A stretch of 64,000 nucleotides of DNA from Cornus controversa (lineage: Eukaryota > Streptophyta > Magnoliopsida > Cornales > Cornaceae): the NCBI GenBank assembly GCA_026545225.1, contig CM048854.1:28959230-29023229 (forward strand). Direction: 5' to 3'. Positions 21,833-33,171 of this stretch are shown here, piece after piece. Position 1 is the first letter of the stretch, and each line of letters begins with the position of its first letter. Below the pieces are notes generated by a model. The model saw only the letters and a list, made by a program, of their open reading frames with translations. It was not told where the DNA came from and made no database searches. Made by a program: the position numbers and the translations under genes.

Positions 21833-22119
21833 CTTACTTACTTGCTTGTATTTTATTTAGTTACTTAATATTATTGTTTTCTTCTACCTTTCGTTTTAAT
21901 TCATTAATGGCGTCAAAAAGTTTATTGTTCCAATGGATATCTAAATGTTTTCTTCTACCTCTCGTTTTAATTCATTAATGACACTAGATAGAAACCCCCA
22001 TGAATAATGGCAATCTACAAAAGAAGAGAAGAGGAGAAATGGTCAAAATTTTGAAATTCTCAATCTCACTTATGGCTACACATTGGGCTAGCCAAGTTAA
22101 GAACCTAGGGTTGGTATTT

Positions 22120-22299
22120 ATAAGTTAATCTTTCACTCTTTTCTTCCTCTCTTCCATCCGATTTTGGACGGATAAAAAATTAACAGTTAAGAGGGATACT
22201 TCACCCCTTTCTTCCCTTCTTCCAATCAAACAAGACAACACTCTTCTTTCCCTCCTCAATCATTCCCTCCAACCAAACGGAGCATTAGGGTTGGTATTT
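22120..22299. mobile_element. 180-bp insertion flanked by a 14-bp direct repeat
   Basis: TAGGGTTGGTATTT occurs at 22106-22119 and again at 22286-22299. Copy C lacks the material between (compare 32700-32730). The inserted part is pyrimidine-rich and ends CCAACCAAACGGAGCAT, whose reverse complement resembles termini of some plant MITEs. The family is not assigned. Confidence 0.6.
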
Positions 22300-22524
22300 T
22301 GCCATAATGATAAGCAAGTCAAATTGTCAACCCATTAGTGATCAAGTGTTTACAAAGAGTTAGGGCATCACTATGGGTTGGCTAAAAATGGTTCTCCAAA
22401 TTTGAATTTTAGCCAGCAACCTCAGTATTTTAGCCAACCACATCATCATGTCAGGATCTCCACATTTTGGCTCCATAACGGATTCTCCAGATTTCCGCCA
22501 ACCAAAAATAATAATATTTTAATA

Positions 22525-22818
22525 AATTTTTTGGAAGAATGAAAGTAGTGATAATTTTATGAATGAGCAAATGAGTGTTTATATAAGATTAAAAATATAG
22601 TCGTTGGAAATATAGCCGTTAGTAAATAAATAAAAAAAATATTTAATAATTTAAAATTAATTTTTTTTTAAAAAAAATATTAAATTTTTTTTTTAAAAAA
22701 ATTAATTTAAAATTATTAATTTTTTTTAATTATTTACTAATGGCTATATTTTTCATCTTATATAAACACACATTTGCTCATTTATAAAATTATCACTTCT
22801 TTCATTCTTCCAAAAATT
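22525..22818. repeat. Long inverted repeat just upstream of the transposase start
   Basis: The left arm (about 22525-22680) and right arm (about 22690-22818) are near-perfect reverse complements; for example GGAAGAATGAAAGTAGTGAT and the matching ATCACTTCTTTCATTCTTCC at the far end. The right arm lacks about 18 bases that are a local duplication in the left arm (ATATAGTCGTTGGAAATATAGCCGTT). The right arm ends about 30 bp before the transposase ATG at 22851, so its transcript could carry a stem of over 100 bp. Confidence 0.85.
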
Positions 22819-22850
22819 CATTTACCATTTCTTTTAATTTCGAAATTTCA

Positions 22851-24171
22851 ATGGCTTCATCATCACGACCTTTGTCAGATTCTAATTCTCCACATTCTTC
22901 ATCATCCTCCTCGTTAATAGATCTTGACAAATTACTTAAAAATCATGTATCTACCTACAAAGAAATTCTGAGCTGTTGTATGCCGGAGATTATAGCGCAA
23001 GTATTTCAACCAGCTCAGAGGCGGCGGTTTATTCATCGTAACCGAGAAGAAAGTCACCGTCAACTAATGAAATACTACTTTGACGAGAATTGCTTATATA
23101 CACCCAAGCAATTTCATAGACGATTCAGGATGCGCCGAGAACTATTTCTTTGTATCTTGAATGATGTTCAAGCTTATGACGACTTCTTCATCCAAAAAAC
23201 GGACGCTAGTGACCGTTTGGGGTTGTCTTCTATACAGAAGATGACAACTGCAATACGCATTCTCGCATATGGTGAACCAGCCGATTTATTTGATGAGTAT
23301 ATTAAAATCTGTAAGACTACTGCAATAAGTTGTTTAAATGCATTTTGTACTGCTGTTGTTCCTGTGTATGAGCAACAGTATATGTGCGAACCAAATGAAA
23401 CTGACATTGCACGACTACTTCAAGAAAGGGAGGCTATATGATTCTCAGGTATGCTTGGTTCTATCGATTGTATGCATTGAGAGTGAAAGAATTGCCCAGT
23501 GGCGTGGCATAGCGCACACAAGGGCCGCACCCATAAGGCTATTTTAATATTGGAGGCAATAGTCTCAAAAGATTTATGGATTTGACATTCATTTTTTGAA
23601 ATGGCTGGTTCACACAATGATATAAATATATTGGATCATTCCTCCGTATTCAACCGTATTTCAGTGGCAGAATGCCTCCAGTTAATTATGTGGTGAATGG
23701 GCATCAGTATAGCATTGGGTATTACCTGTCTGATGGTATATACCCAAAATGGGCAACTTTGATGCAGACCATCCCAAATCCAAGAACTTCAAAACAAAAA
23801 TTGTTTGCAGAAAGACAAGATGCATGCAGGAAAGATGTGGAGCGAGCATTTGGGGTCTTGCAAATCAAGTTAGTAATACTGCAACGACCAGTTAAATATT
23901 GGGAGAAGATGGACTTGTGTCTCATAATGAAATGTGCATAATCCTTCACAACATAATCATTGAAGATGAGCGCCACGACAATACTGAATTTTGGCTGCCA
24001 TCGGAAAACAATATTCTGAATCACACTCGAATATTAGACCCCAATGTTTTTGCGGCACACATCTACACTCGTCAAACTCAGTACCACAGCAGAGAGACAA
24101 ATACTCAATTGAGGAAGGATCTGATAGAACAAATGTGGAATCAGATTGGTGATTCATATGAAGATCTTTAA
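22851..24171 (+). pseudogene. PIF/Harbinger transposase (HARBI1-like DDE nuclease), broken
   Basis: The N-terminal 196 codons (22851-23441) are open, with the usual Ser-rich start, FHRRFRMRRELFLCIL and GLSSIQKMTTAIRILAYG. After a frameshift near 23410-23440 the DDE core continues: the first Asp in GSIDCMH (followed by a Trp-to-stop change), the second in AGSHNDINILDHS, and Glu in DVERAFGVLQ after NPRTSKQKLFAERQDACRKD. The C-terminus has IILHNIIIEDER. These motifs are diagnostic for plant PIF transposases, which cut at the terminal repeats and insert at TWA. One frameshift, an internal stop pair and a further frame change near 23670 and 23930 inactivate it. Confidence 0.9.
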
Positions 24172-24518
24172 GTAATGTTTTTTTATGTACTCCTATCTTT
24201 AAGTTGTGTTGGTTTTTTATGTACTTATTTCTTTAAGTTCTGTTATCATTTTATGTACTAAAATTTCAAGTTATGTTGTATTTTTATGCTTGTAAGATGT
24301 TATAAAATATTATGGAATAAAATTTTTATTCTGAAATTATTTTTTGCACGACACAATATCTGCAATAGATTTAAAAGTAACATAACATAAGTTAAATGAA
24401 TTACAATATCCATAATGAATTAAAAAAAATATAATTTCAAACGATACAATATTCATAATGGATAAAAAAAATAACATAACTTAAAATGATACAATATCCA
24501 TTATGGATTAAACAAGTC

Positions 24519-25750
24519 CTATGAATTGCGCAAATTCTCATCTGCTTCTACACACATTCGCTCATATATCTCTTGTTGTTTTCAGATAAGTCATGCTTTA
24601 TGTACTTCTGTTGGCATTGAATTTGGATCTTTTAGCATCAACTCCTCTTCTCGGATTTTTTCTTTGTATAGTTCTCTCTCCCGTTATCTTATTTCTTCGT
24701 GTAGTTCTCTCTCCCATTGTCTTTTCATCTATTTTAGCTTTGTCTCCATAATAAGATTTGTTTGGGAGTCAAGTTTGGATGTTGCTTGCTGGAAACTGAT
24801 CTTGAATGATGAGTGTGAGGTCTCATATTCTAATTGTTTCTTCTTATTTCGGCTATGCTTCACTGCCTTGCGTCCTGCTTGTTGCTCTAATGGTTGAGAT
24901 TCAGCAATACTGGGTGAATATTCATTCATGCCTAACTGTGACGATCCTTCAAAAGGAATACCCTCATACGCTACATTACTTAATGGACTTGATGCGTTTG
25001 AGTGAGCAACAAGCTTGTTGATGATGATTCCAGTACTCCTCTTCTTTGCGCTGGTAATTGTAACTTTATTTTTTCCTTGATCGAGACAATATGCATGCCA
25101 TTTTGGAGAGTCTTTTAAAATGTTCCAACAAGCTTAGAGTTTAAAGTCCTCATTCATAGTGGATTTATATAGATGTTGAGCTATTGTATTCTGTTTTAAA
25201 TAATTGCACAATAATTAGAACCGAATTATTTAAAATAATTACTTATTAAATACAATCAAGTAAAGAAATTAATTAAAATTATTAACTTACCATATCATGA
25301 TTGTTGAAGCCACTAGTCTGATTATTTTCAATTGTAAGCAAGCAACCAAACCATTTGTTAATTTTTCCTTGGATGGTGGACCAACGATTTGCCAAACCTC
25401 CATTGCATCGGGTAGTTGGAGCACCAAGTTATACTTGAAATTCGATGAAATTTTTTTTCCATAACGTCATCTTCGCTTGGTCTGCACTAATCACCGAATC
25501 ACTGCTAACTTCCAACACGCATTGCACAAAGCCAAATCTTCTTCATTGGACCAATTAGGCATTCGAGGAACTGGTTTCTTTCGGGAAAGTTTGACATTAC
25601 TGGATTGAGGCAATACCGGCGAATAAAATGCGGCTGATTGATTAGATGAAAATTGAGAATCGCCACCATAATATTGATCAGAGCCATCAAATGATAAAAA
25701 ATATCATTTGATAAAGGGTTGAAGTTGAAATTTGGTGGTGTTGGTTCCAT
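24519..25750 (-). pseudogene. PIF/Harbinger ORF1 (Myb/SANT-like DNA-binding protein), broken
   Basis: Read on -, the start is MEPTPPNFNFNP, followed by VMSNFPERNQF, then text equivalent to the trihelix/Myb region (TLWKKNFIEF, NRWSTIQGKINKWFGCL). A GTAAGT...AAAACAG intron is plausible between about 25290 and 25192. Then WNILKDSPKWHAY, a basic linker (AGRKAVKHSRNKKK) and a C-terminal coiled coil with RERELYKEKIREEELML follow, ending at a TAG at 24519-24521. This layout matches the second protein that PIF elements need to recruit their transposase. Several stops interrupt it. The convergent placement with the transposase is normal for the superfamily. Confidence 0.75.
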
Positions 25751-26329
25751 GAAAATAGATTTCGTAAAAATACAATTAACTAAGATTGAGAAAATAAAAG
25801 TGATTCTAGACTTAGGAGGAGAAAAAATGAATTTTTGGTTATGAATTTAGTGAATGTAGGGGTGATGTATTTATAGGGATGAAAAAAGAAAAAAATAAAA
25901 AATAAAATTATTATTTTAAAGCCAAAAAAGCCATTTTAGGCACTATTTGGCTCTGCCAAACAATGCCTTAACGGCTCTTTGGCAGAGCACAATTTTTTTT
26001 TAAAAAAAAGGCAAAAAAGTCAAAAAAAACTCAATTTTGGGCAAACCTTAGGGTCTGTTTGGGTGTGCAACGATCATAAGTGAAATTTTTTTTAAAAAAA
26101 ATATGGGCCTGCATTAAAGTATGCCCAAGTGAATAGGGTTAGCTAGGTGGTTCGCCCAGCGAACCACTTAGCCAACCAACAGGCTAGCCCACATTTTTGG
26201 TCAACCCATTGTTGGGCTACAAAGGCATTTGGATCGCCAGATTGGGCTCTGGCGATCCCATTACTCATGCTCTTAGGGTTGATTCTAGGCGTTGCCCAAA
26301 AATAGGAAACTAAAAGTTTGGTAAACACA

Positions 26330-27074
26330 ATGTGAGATCATAATTTAGAATCTGTATTGACATGGAATTCTTCAAGTTCAAAGGAAGGTCTTCGAAAAAC
26401 CTAATATGTGCTCACACAGTCAGACTCGCTAGCATTGTTCTTTGTGCTATTAATGCTACATGAAACATTGAAACATTCACTCTCTTGGTTTTAGGCCTAT
26501 GTTTATAAAAACATGCACATTAAGATGTTAATTAACTTATGTATACACGTGCTCAAAATCAAACAAATTGTCTTAGATTAAAACGTCTTCATGTCTTGGC
26601 GTATGTATGATGTGAGCTCAACTCACACACCCCATTACTCAAATAGATGTTGGAAACTAGCTTTGATCACACTATTTCGAGGCCAAAATTCAAGTGGGTT
26701 TCACTGAGACTTTGAAGTGGATCCAAAGTGGAACTCGTTCTTATCTGAGAATAAATGAGTGTGGTATATTTACTTGTTCAAATTCAATTTTAGATGAATG
26801 AGAAAATGACTTTCAAAGTAAAGTATTCTCATATGTATGATTTAAATGCTTATGATTTTTGCTTCTTGTGATTGATTCCCTTGGGTTCGACCTCGTTCTT
26901 GCCGATCTATACTTCAATAGATTCGTACACTTGCGAGTTATTTTAGACTTTTAAAACAACATCAGCATGACAAAAAATATATATTTATATAGATGAACCC
27001 AAATAGTGGGAAAAATGTTTGCTTAATTGAGTTGAGTTGAGTATTTTTGTTGGACGAGCTATGAGGATCAGAAC
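26330..27074. other. Spacer between segment copies A and B, with LTR-like remnant
   Basis: The text CCCTTGGGTTCGACCTCG, then TATACTTCAATAGATTCGTACACTTGCGAG (26877-26936), resembles the sequence found close to LTR ends of several plant retrotransposons. The comparison is from memory and no matching second LTR or target duplication was seen. No gene is visible. Confidence 0.35.
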
Positions 27075-27859
27075 TATAAGCTTGGTCCATAAAAGACCTT
27101 AGCAAGTATTGGTGCATCCTATGTACTTCTTTTATCTTATTTCTTCCTTTCCAACGGAAAAATTTTGTGCACAATGAAATTCAAATTGTAAAAGCACTTG
27201 TATTTCTTCTCTTTCATCTTTTGCACAAAAGAATTCCCTACCACTTTGAATCTGCGTACATCTATATAGAATTTCCAGATGTTTTCATGTTTAGATGGGC
27301 TTAATCATATTTTGTCCATTTCATAACCAATTTGAGTAGTAAAATTGTTGATCGAGTAAATTTCTAAAATATACAATCTGCATCTATCAACCTAGAAACT
27401 AACCCAACTAAGACCTGCTTACTCCCTTGTATTTGTTTATTTACTTAATAGAGATTAGAGAAAAGTGCATTAAACCCTCTTAAACTTTCTTCTCTTTTCC
27501 AGTAAACTCTCCAGAACTACAAAGTTGACACTCAACTCCTTAATTTATCGTGATTGTTGTAGAAAACCCCAAATCATTAGCTAGCCATTTGGATAATTCT
27601 GTTAGTGTAAAGCACGTGAGGCATGTGTCATTGCAAAAAAATTATAATTCCCAGTATACTCTTATGACCGTTACAAACCTATATACACCATTATATACAT
27701 TTATGACTGGTTATATATATCATGTACAAAACCCCTAAATCCTCTAGGTTCTCTACTATTCAATTTCCTTGGCTCTTGATTCTCATAAATTCCTTCTGGT
27801 ATGTATATATCTCTCTCTCTCTCTCTTTCTCTCCATCTATTTGGTCATTTAGCAAGAAA

Positions 27860-28201
27860 ATGGCGTTATCATCTAGGACTTCATCAATAAATAGCAATAG
27901 GAAATATTTTTGTGGGCGAAAGGCTACGATATACATATCTGAGTCTGAGAAAAACCTTTGTAGGATGTTTTTCAAATGTCAATCAGGAAAATGGACATAT
28001 TAGAAATAGGGGGATGATGATAGCCAAAATATTGCACATCAACTGCCACCAACACCACAATTAGAATTGCCACCAACACCACCACGAGAGCTGCCACCAA
28101 CACCTGCATTTGCTACCATAGTGGAACTATGTCTTGCAATGGTGAAGGCTCTCTTCGTTGGAAGCCTGTTGTTGTTTGGGGTTTCTTTCTCAATTCACTA
28201 A
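27860..28201 (+). pseudogene. GRF-type zinc-finger / membrane-anchored small protein, two in-frame TAG stops
   Basis: From ATG 27860 the frame reads a Ser-rich start, then YFCGRKA...CRMFFKC and a KW/Y end: the Cys-Cys-Cys pattern of a GRF-type zinc finger (residues about 17-48). In the same frame, after TAT-TAG-AAA-TAG, follow a linker, three LPPTP repeats and a hydrophobic C-terminus (MVKALFVGSLLLFGVSFSIH) ending at TAA 28199-28201. Small plant proteins with an N-terminal GRF finger and a C-terminal membrane segment are common and often repeated in genomes. Here the whole 114-codon frame is kept apart from the two stops. Function is unknown. Confidence 0.6.
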
Positions 28202-28203
28202 GT

Positions 28204-28370
28204 CGACTATTTCATCAAATTTCATAAACTAAAATAGAAAGATAGTCTTCTATATGAATTGAGACAGTCTTCTATCTTAGTACTCTAGAAATACCATTTT
28301 CATAAAATTTTATAAACTAAAATAGAAAGATAGTCTTCTATATGAATTGAGACAGTCTTCTATCTTACTT
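28204..28370 (+). repeat. 88-bp tandem duplication in the Mutator-like element
   Basis: ATAAACTAAAATAGAAAGATAGTCTTCTATATG... begins at 28224 and again at 28312; the copies are identical over more than 55 bp. Confidence 0.85.
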
Positions 28371-29956
28371 CTAATGCAAGAGACATGAAATAGACACACA
28401 CAGAATTTAAAGCAAATGGCCCACACAACCACTCACATAATAAACAAAATCTATGAACAAACAAAACTTTTGTTGTCTTTACATGTTTAACATAAAACAC
28501 AAAAAGAATATAAAGCAAAGAAGTAAAAAATTACCCATCGTAATACACAAACAAATGCCCCACACTACCACTAACATGATAAACTCTAAACCCATAAAGC
28601 AAGCAATTACTCTATTCACGACTGTATCTATTCAAAATCACAATCATCAAAAACCCAATCAGGAGTGATCTTAAGAGCCAAGTTAAGTTTTACCTTATAT
28701 GAGAGAGATCACCTTAGGGTTTCAATTTTAGAGACTCGGTGAGGATTCTTTTCATTTGAGAATGTAGATTAGGGTTATTTTTTAAACAGGTGGTAGATTA
28801 GGGTTCTGTTTGGCAGGTTATTGGATGGAACAAAGACTAAAGTTTTTTTTGGCGTCATTTCGATATAATCCAAGCTATGGATTAGATGATGTGTCGCATT
28901 TCAACTGGATAATTTAGATTACATAGCCAAGTCAACAACCCAAGGAACTAAACAACTTAAACAATGTTGTTTTAGTAAGGACAAAATGGTAAAATGATTT
29001 TTCCATTAACGGCGCGTTTACGGTCCGTTCTTCTGTGTAACAAAGTTATGGTTCATATGTTTTTTTTTTAGTACATGGGGGTTTCATGCAATTAACTAAT
29101 AGTTTAGGGGGGGTTTAATGCACTTTTCTCTACTTAATATTATTGTTTTCTTCAACCTCTCATTTTAATTCATTAATGGTATCCAAAATGTATATATGGC
29201 TATTATGTGGTGATACATGTGGATATAGTGATGTATTTTTCTTATTTTATTTTAATTTTATTTTTGGGTAGTTGTTAAGCCTTGTGCACTAGATGGAACT
29301 CTCCATGAAATATGACAATCTACAAAAGAAGAGAAGACAAGAAAATATCGAGTGTTTGGATATATTTCCTTCAGTTTTCTGAAAAGATAACTATAAAAAC
29401 ACTTCTGAGTCTTTTCTTAATTGAGAAAATTGCAATCAAACAAGTTTTTGTGCAATTTTTTAATTTTTAGTTCCCTAAAAATAAGAAATTGTTTTCAAGC
29501 ATTTACGAAAGTTTGAGGTTGATTCTAACCGTTGGCAAACATAAGAATTAAAACTTGTCTTCATTTGGATCCCAATGAAAGAAAAAAAAAGAATTTGTGT
29601 GGGATTAGAAATTAATGCCCCAACATGTTGGGTACCAAAAAAGAGACATGTTTAGGGTGGTGAAATTCATACCCATGTCAATAAGAAGTATATAAACTTT
29701 AGATTGTTTTTAGAAATTGACCTGAAATGAAAGAAAATCTAAATCTCTGCTCATATGATAAATGAAAGAATTTGGCTAAGGCATAACCAATCGAACGCCA
29801 ATAATGAATGAATTTGACTAAAACACAACCAATCGAATGCCAATAATGAATGAAATCGACTAATACATAAATAGAGTGAAAAAATGATCATTCGAGCACA
29901 TGGTAGATTAAAGATTTCATTAATTCAGTTCTAATTATTAGTTAGCAAAAAGTCAA

Positions 29957-31643
29957 CTAAATCCCATAAGCATTGTCATCTTGAGTGAGGTCAACAGTGC
30001 CAAAAGAAATAGCAAAGGCATCCGCAACAAGACTAGGGTTCTCTGGAGTAGGGGCATCTGTAAAGCCCAAGGCATCCAACAGATCCTTTTCCTCAGCACC
30101 AATATTTGGATCCAAGTAAATTTTTTTCACAACTTCCATTTTCATATCATATTGGCTAGGACCATCTAGATAAGCATGATTGTCACCCTCAGCAGTTGCA
30201 TCTTCAAACCCAGTCCTATATGCTTCAGCATTTTAGATCTGTACGGTCCTAGACAACCTCTTGAACATGGCTCGAGCACCAGTCTCAAGCTTATGAATCT
30301 GGTCGTGAAGAGATTTGACTAAACGTTTAAAATGACTAACTTTTGACTCAGTAACAGCTCTTTTAGGCTTAACAGTCTCCTTCTCTTTCTGAAGCTGCTC
30401 ACAAAAAGTTTTACTCTTCTCGAATTCTTTCTGAAAGGCCTTAGACCTAACCTTTTCTTCCATCACCTCTTTCATAGCCGCGCTTAGATCAACTTTGACT
30501 TTCCTCCTTTGGGCATCAAATTTATTCACCTCGTAGGCTGCCTACCCCACCATACGGCACATGACCAACACCCCCAAAAAGGTTTTGAAAGATACATTGG
30601 AATTAGAAAATGAGATAGGCAAGAGGAAAAATTTTAAGGAAAAATGAGTTACCCTTATCGCTACGTCAGGGCACGAATCGATCAGGGTATTGATAGACAC
30701 TTCCTTCATCTTTTGGTCATCTTTAGGAGGCCACATCCCTTTTACAAAAGCTCCAAGGGAGGCCCTGTCATCCATGAATGAGTCATCAGAAGAGAGAGAA
30801 ACTCTATTCACCTTCATCATCTAAGGAACCCAAGGCACGACAAATGAAGAACTCGGTACACCAGATTCACCCCTACTAGTCAACATTAGGGCAGGGGCAG
30901 TTTCTCTCCTAGTATCTGAAGGAAGAGCAAAACCAGCTGCAACGGACCTACCCAAATTCGGGGAAGGATGAGCATAAGTCCTAGGGGATTTTGATGTCGA
31001 AATGGTTTGCCCCGCCTGAGATGACGAAGCCTTCGAAGCTGATTTTCTCTTCGCCAGCACTTCCTGCACATGCCTTTCTCGTAAAGAGACCACAAGTGGG
31101 ATGACCAAAGCATAACGATCTGCCCAACCAAGGGTAAAATTGATAACGATTCTTCTCATTCTTTATGGCACACACTTGGTACTAGCTCAAGATTCCTAGT
31201 GCGATTCAAAGCTAAAATACTGGAAATAACTTTAAAGAAATCGGGGTTAACCTGAAGAAGACCAAATGATAGAAAGGGTGGAGCAGAAAATGAAATGTAG
31301 AGAAGTGTTTGGCCGAGAATACCATCTCATCATCACCTAACCCTTCCCCAACACGAAAATTAAAGTTCTGGAAATAATGCTTAAGCGAAACATCGGATGG
31401 GATTTTGAAATCTGTCCTAAGTTTTATTAAACTAACAAAAACCCTTACTGAATCAAAAAGGTCAACCTTTTCCAAATTAGGAGAGAATGAATCTTTTTAT
31501 TCAATCGGAGGAAAAACGTCATCTGAAGAAGAAAACCTACTTTCACTTTCACTTTCACTCGTGTTTAGGAAATTGTCAACAGATTGAAAGACTTCCATTT
31601 CCTCAAATCTGTCGACAATTTCCACTATCCTTATTTTTCCCAT
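29957..31643 (-). pseudogene. Antisense extra ORF of the second Tat remnant
   Basis: On - from the ATG at 31641-31643 it reads MGKIRIVEIVDRFEEMEV, an SESESESES run (from a CACTTT repeat at 31540-31560), then DFKIPSDVSLKHYFQNFNF and FHFLLHPFYHLVF, corresponding to the N-terminal domain of the first copy (DFKIPSSVSLR..., FRFPLHHFYHLV). The middle has a Ser/Pro-rich part and ERHVQEVLAKRKSASKASSS. The C-terminal part is a coiled coil (KAFQKEFEKSKTFCEQLQKE, KLETGARAMFKRLSRTVQI) and continues to a tail ending ITQDDNAYGI-like text at 29957. Several stops interrupt it. Function is unknown. Confidence 0.65.
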
Positions 31644-31829
31644 ATTGCAATTAAACAACAAAAAAATGTAGGGTGAAAGGCACTGACCTTAAAAGAAGAT
31701 GAACTAAAACCATTGTTGGGAACGAGATTGGAAAATCGCCAAAGAAACAGATAAGAATGCACTGCAGATTTGGGGAAAGTGAAACCCTAAGTCAGGAAAA
31801 CATTCATTTAAAATGGTTGAATCCTAACA

Positions 31830-32440
31830 GTTTGACAGTTGTAGAGGGCACGTTCCTCGAAAAGCATAGATCGTGTCGATGTGACCGCCATGAAATAAAT
31901 TAAAAACCTGTTTCAACTTCCAAACTAAGAAGCTGGAAAATGATTTTTGGGGCAAAATGTGAAGGAAAAAATCCCACCAATAAGACTGCGACACGTGCTG
32001 TGCACATTGGGCAGTGACGTGGCGGTAACTCCATCTTGGAAGATCCATGTGGCATCCTACAAAGCCAATCACCAAAATTCTTGGGAACTCAATTCAAATA
32101 AATTCAAACCCGATACTCAAAGGAAAGTCTGACAATTCAGGGATGAAATTATGTAATCAGCTCCTCAATGAAGGAAGAGAAAGAAGGAAAAAAAAATAAG
32201 AGAAACTGAATATAAATACACTAAGAATACCACAGAGAAGGTGGTGGACTTCTCATACAACAATTTTAGAGTGTCTCTGCTTTAATTTACTTGCAATTTT
32301 CTCTTGTTTGATGCAACATTCATAACTAGAGGGAATTGTATCATTCGGCAATTTTGAGTACGTTAATCATTTTCTTGCATCATTCGAAAAGTTATATTAT
32401 TTGGGAATGCACTGCACTTTGCTCGAAGGCGGCGTATGGT
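31830..32440 (+). repeat. Probable 3' LTR of the second Tat remnant
   Basis: It shares GAAAAAAT(C/T)C(C/T)ACCAATA and a TACGTTAA...TTGCATCA end region (32350-32380) with the LTR at 12022-12443. A TATAAATACAC box at 32211 followed by GGTGGTGGACTTCTC suits an LTR promoter. Exact ends were not fixed. Confidence 0.5.
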
Positions 32441-32689
32441 AAGTGGATGTGCCTTTCCATTGCCATTGTTTGCTAACCTCTTTTGACATTTACTTTTTCT
32501 TCAAAAAAAATTATTTCATTTTCAAATCAGGTTATCGGATCGAATATCCGATTATTAACAAATTAGATATGAATTAAGTTGTAAATAATTCGTCAAGTTA
32601 TCGAATCGGGTCGAATATAACTCTTATCAGATTCAGATCGGATCGGATTTAATCCACTCCGAATTCACAGGCATAATAGTTACACATTT
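32441..32689. other. Spacer with GATCGGATCGAAT-type repeats
   Basis: Short CGGATCGAATATCCGATT and GAATCGGGTCGAAT motifs recall the subterminal text of a hAT MITE, but no ends or target duplication could be fixed. Confidence 0.3.
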
Positions 32690-33095
32690 GAGCTTACCAA
32701 GTTAGGAACTTAGGATTCGCATTATGGCATAGTACTTTGTCGCCTTCAAAAGAATTTGAGGGCTCAAGCTTTCACAAAGTAATTGGGTGCATGTGTTATT
32801 TGTCCGGATGAAAAGATAAATAAAAGAAAATTAGCAAGTCAAATTGTCAAGCCATTAGTGACCAAGTTTTTACAAAGAGTTAGGAATTGGTTCTACTCGT
32901 TGCCAAAAAATAATAAAATAAAAGTTTGGTCTTCATTTGGGTCCCAAAAAAAATGAATTGGTGGGATTAGAAAATACTGCCCCAACTTCTTGATTACCAT
33001 AAAAGAGCCAGGGGATGGTGCAATTCATATCCCTGTCAATAAGAAGTCTATAAACTTCTTGTAATAGGTTGTCTTTAGCAATTGAACCTGAAATT
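32690..33095 (+). repeat. Triplicated segment, copy C
   Basis: This aligns with the end of copy A (AAGTCAAATTGTCAAGCCATTAGTGACCAAG) and with the end of copy B (GTCTTCATTTGGGTCCCAA, TGGGATTAGAAAATACTGCCCCAAC). It has no PIF/Harbinger insertion at CAAAGAGTTAGG (about 32880) and no 180-bp insertion, so it serves as the uninterrupted reference for both. Confidence 0.8.
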
Positions 33096-33171
33096 AAGAA
33101 AAATCTATTTTTATTGATAAATGATCAATTTGTTAACAAAGTATAAGACATGGAAGCATCTATATAACATA

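Larger units (their letters stand above)
21340..22362 (+). repeat. Triplicated segment, copy A (left part)
   Basis: This stretch aligns over most of its length with 27075-29640 (copy B), sharing for example GTAAAAG..CACTTG, TTTTCATGTTTAGATG, AAATTGTTGATC and ATTATTGTTTTCTTC, and its last 300 bp with 32690-32890 (copy C), sharing AAGTCAAATTGTCAA and CAAAGAGTTAGG. It continues after the PIF/Harbinger element from 26276 to about 26320 (TTGATTCTAGGCGTTGCC). The three copies are in the same orientation. Confidence 0.8.
22363..26272 (+). mobile_element. PIF/Harbinger transposon, 3,910 bp, degenerate
   Basis: Termini are GGGCATCACTATGGG (left) and, reverse complemented, GAGCATGAGTAATGGG (right), close to the GGGCATCCGCAATGGG type of plant PIF elements. 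The 3-bp target duplication TTA lies at 22360-22362 and 26273-26275. Inside are a transposase gene on + and the second, Myb/SANT-like PIF protein on -, convergent. An uninterrupted paralogous site is seen in copy C at about 32880 (CAAAGAGTTAGGAATTGGTTC). Both genes are broken. Confidence 0.9.
27451..29130 (+). mobile_element. Mutator-like element, 1,680 bp, carrying a GRF zinc-finger pseudogene
   Basis: The left end is GAGATTAGAGAAAAGTGCAT and the right end, reverse complemented, GAGAAAAGTGCATTAAACCC; AGAGAAAAGTGCATTAAACC is shared, with about 7 extra bases at the left tip. A perfect 9-bp target duplication TACTTAATA flanks it (27442-27450, 29131-29139), as for Mutator-like elements. It contains the GRF-type ORF on + and an internal tandem duplication at about 28204-28370. 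No transposase is seen. Confidence 0.85.
27075..29700 (+). repeat. Triplicated segment, copy B, interrupted by a Mutator-like element
   Basis: 27075-27450 aligns with 21370-21850 of copy A, and 29131-29340 with 21865-22050. The part 29510-29700 aligns with 26276-26320 and with 32880-33090 of copy C (TTGATTCTA.CCGTTG, GGGATTAGAAA.TA.TGCCCCAAC, CAATAAGAAGT.TATAAAC). The 1,680 bp between are the Mutator-like insertion, absent from copy A. Confidence 0.8.
29763..32440 (+). mobile_element. Second Tat-lineage Ty3/gypsy remnant, 3' part only
   Basis: This begins with about three units of the CGAACGCCAATAATGAATG-type minisatellite (29763-29860), continues with the antisense ORF (29957-31643), and ends with a 3' LTR-like region. 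It lacks gag and pol. Its order and antisense protein match the element at 650-12443, but the DNA is diverged, so it is a separate old insertion or family member truncated at its left side. Boundaries are approximate. Confidence 0.7.
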
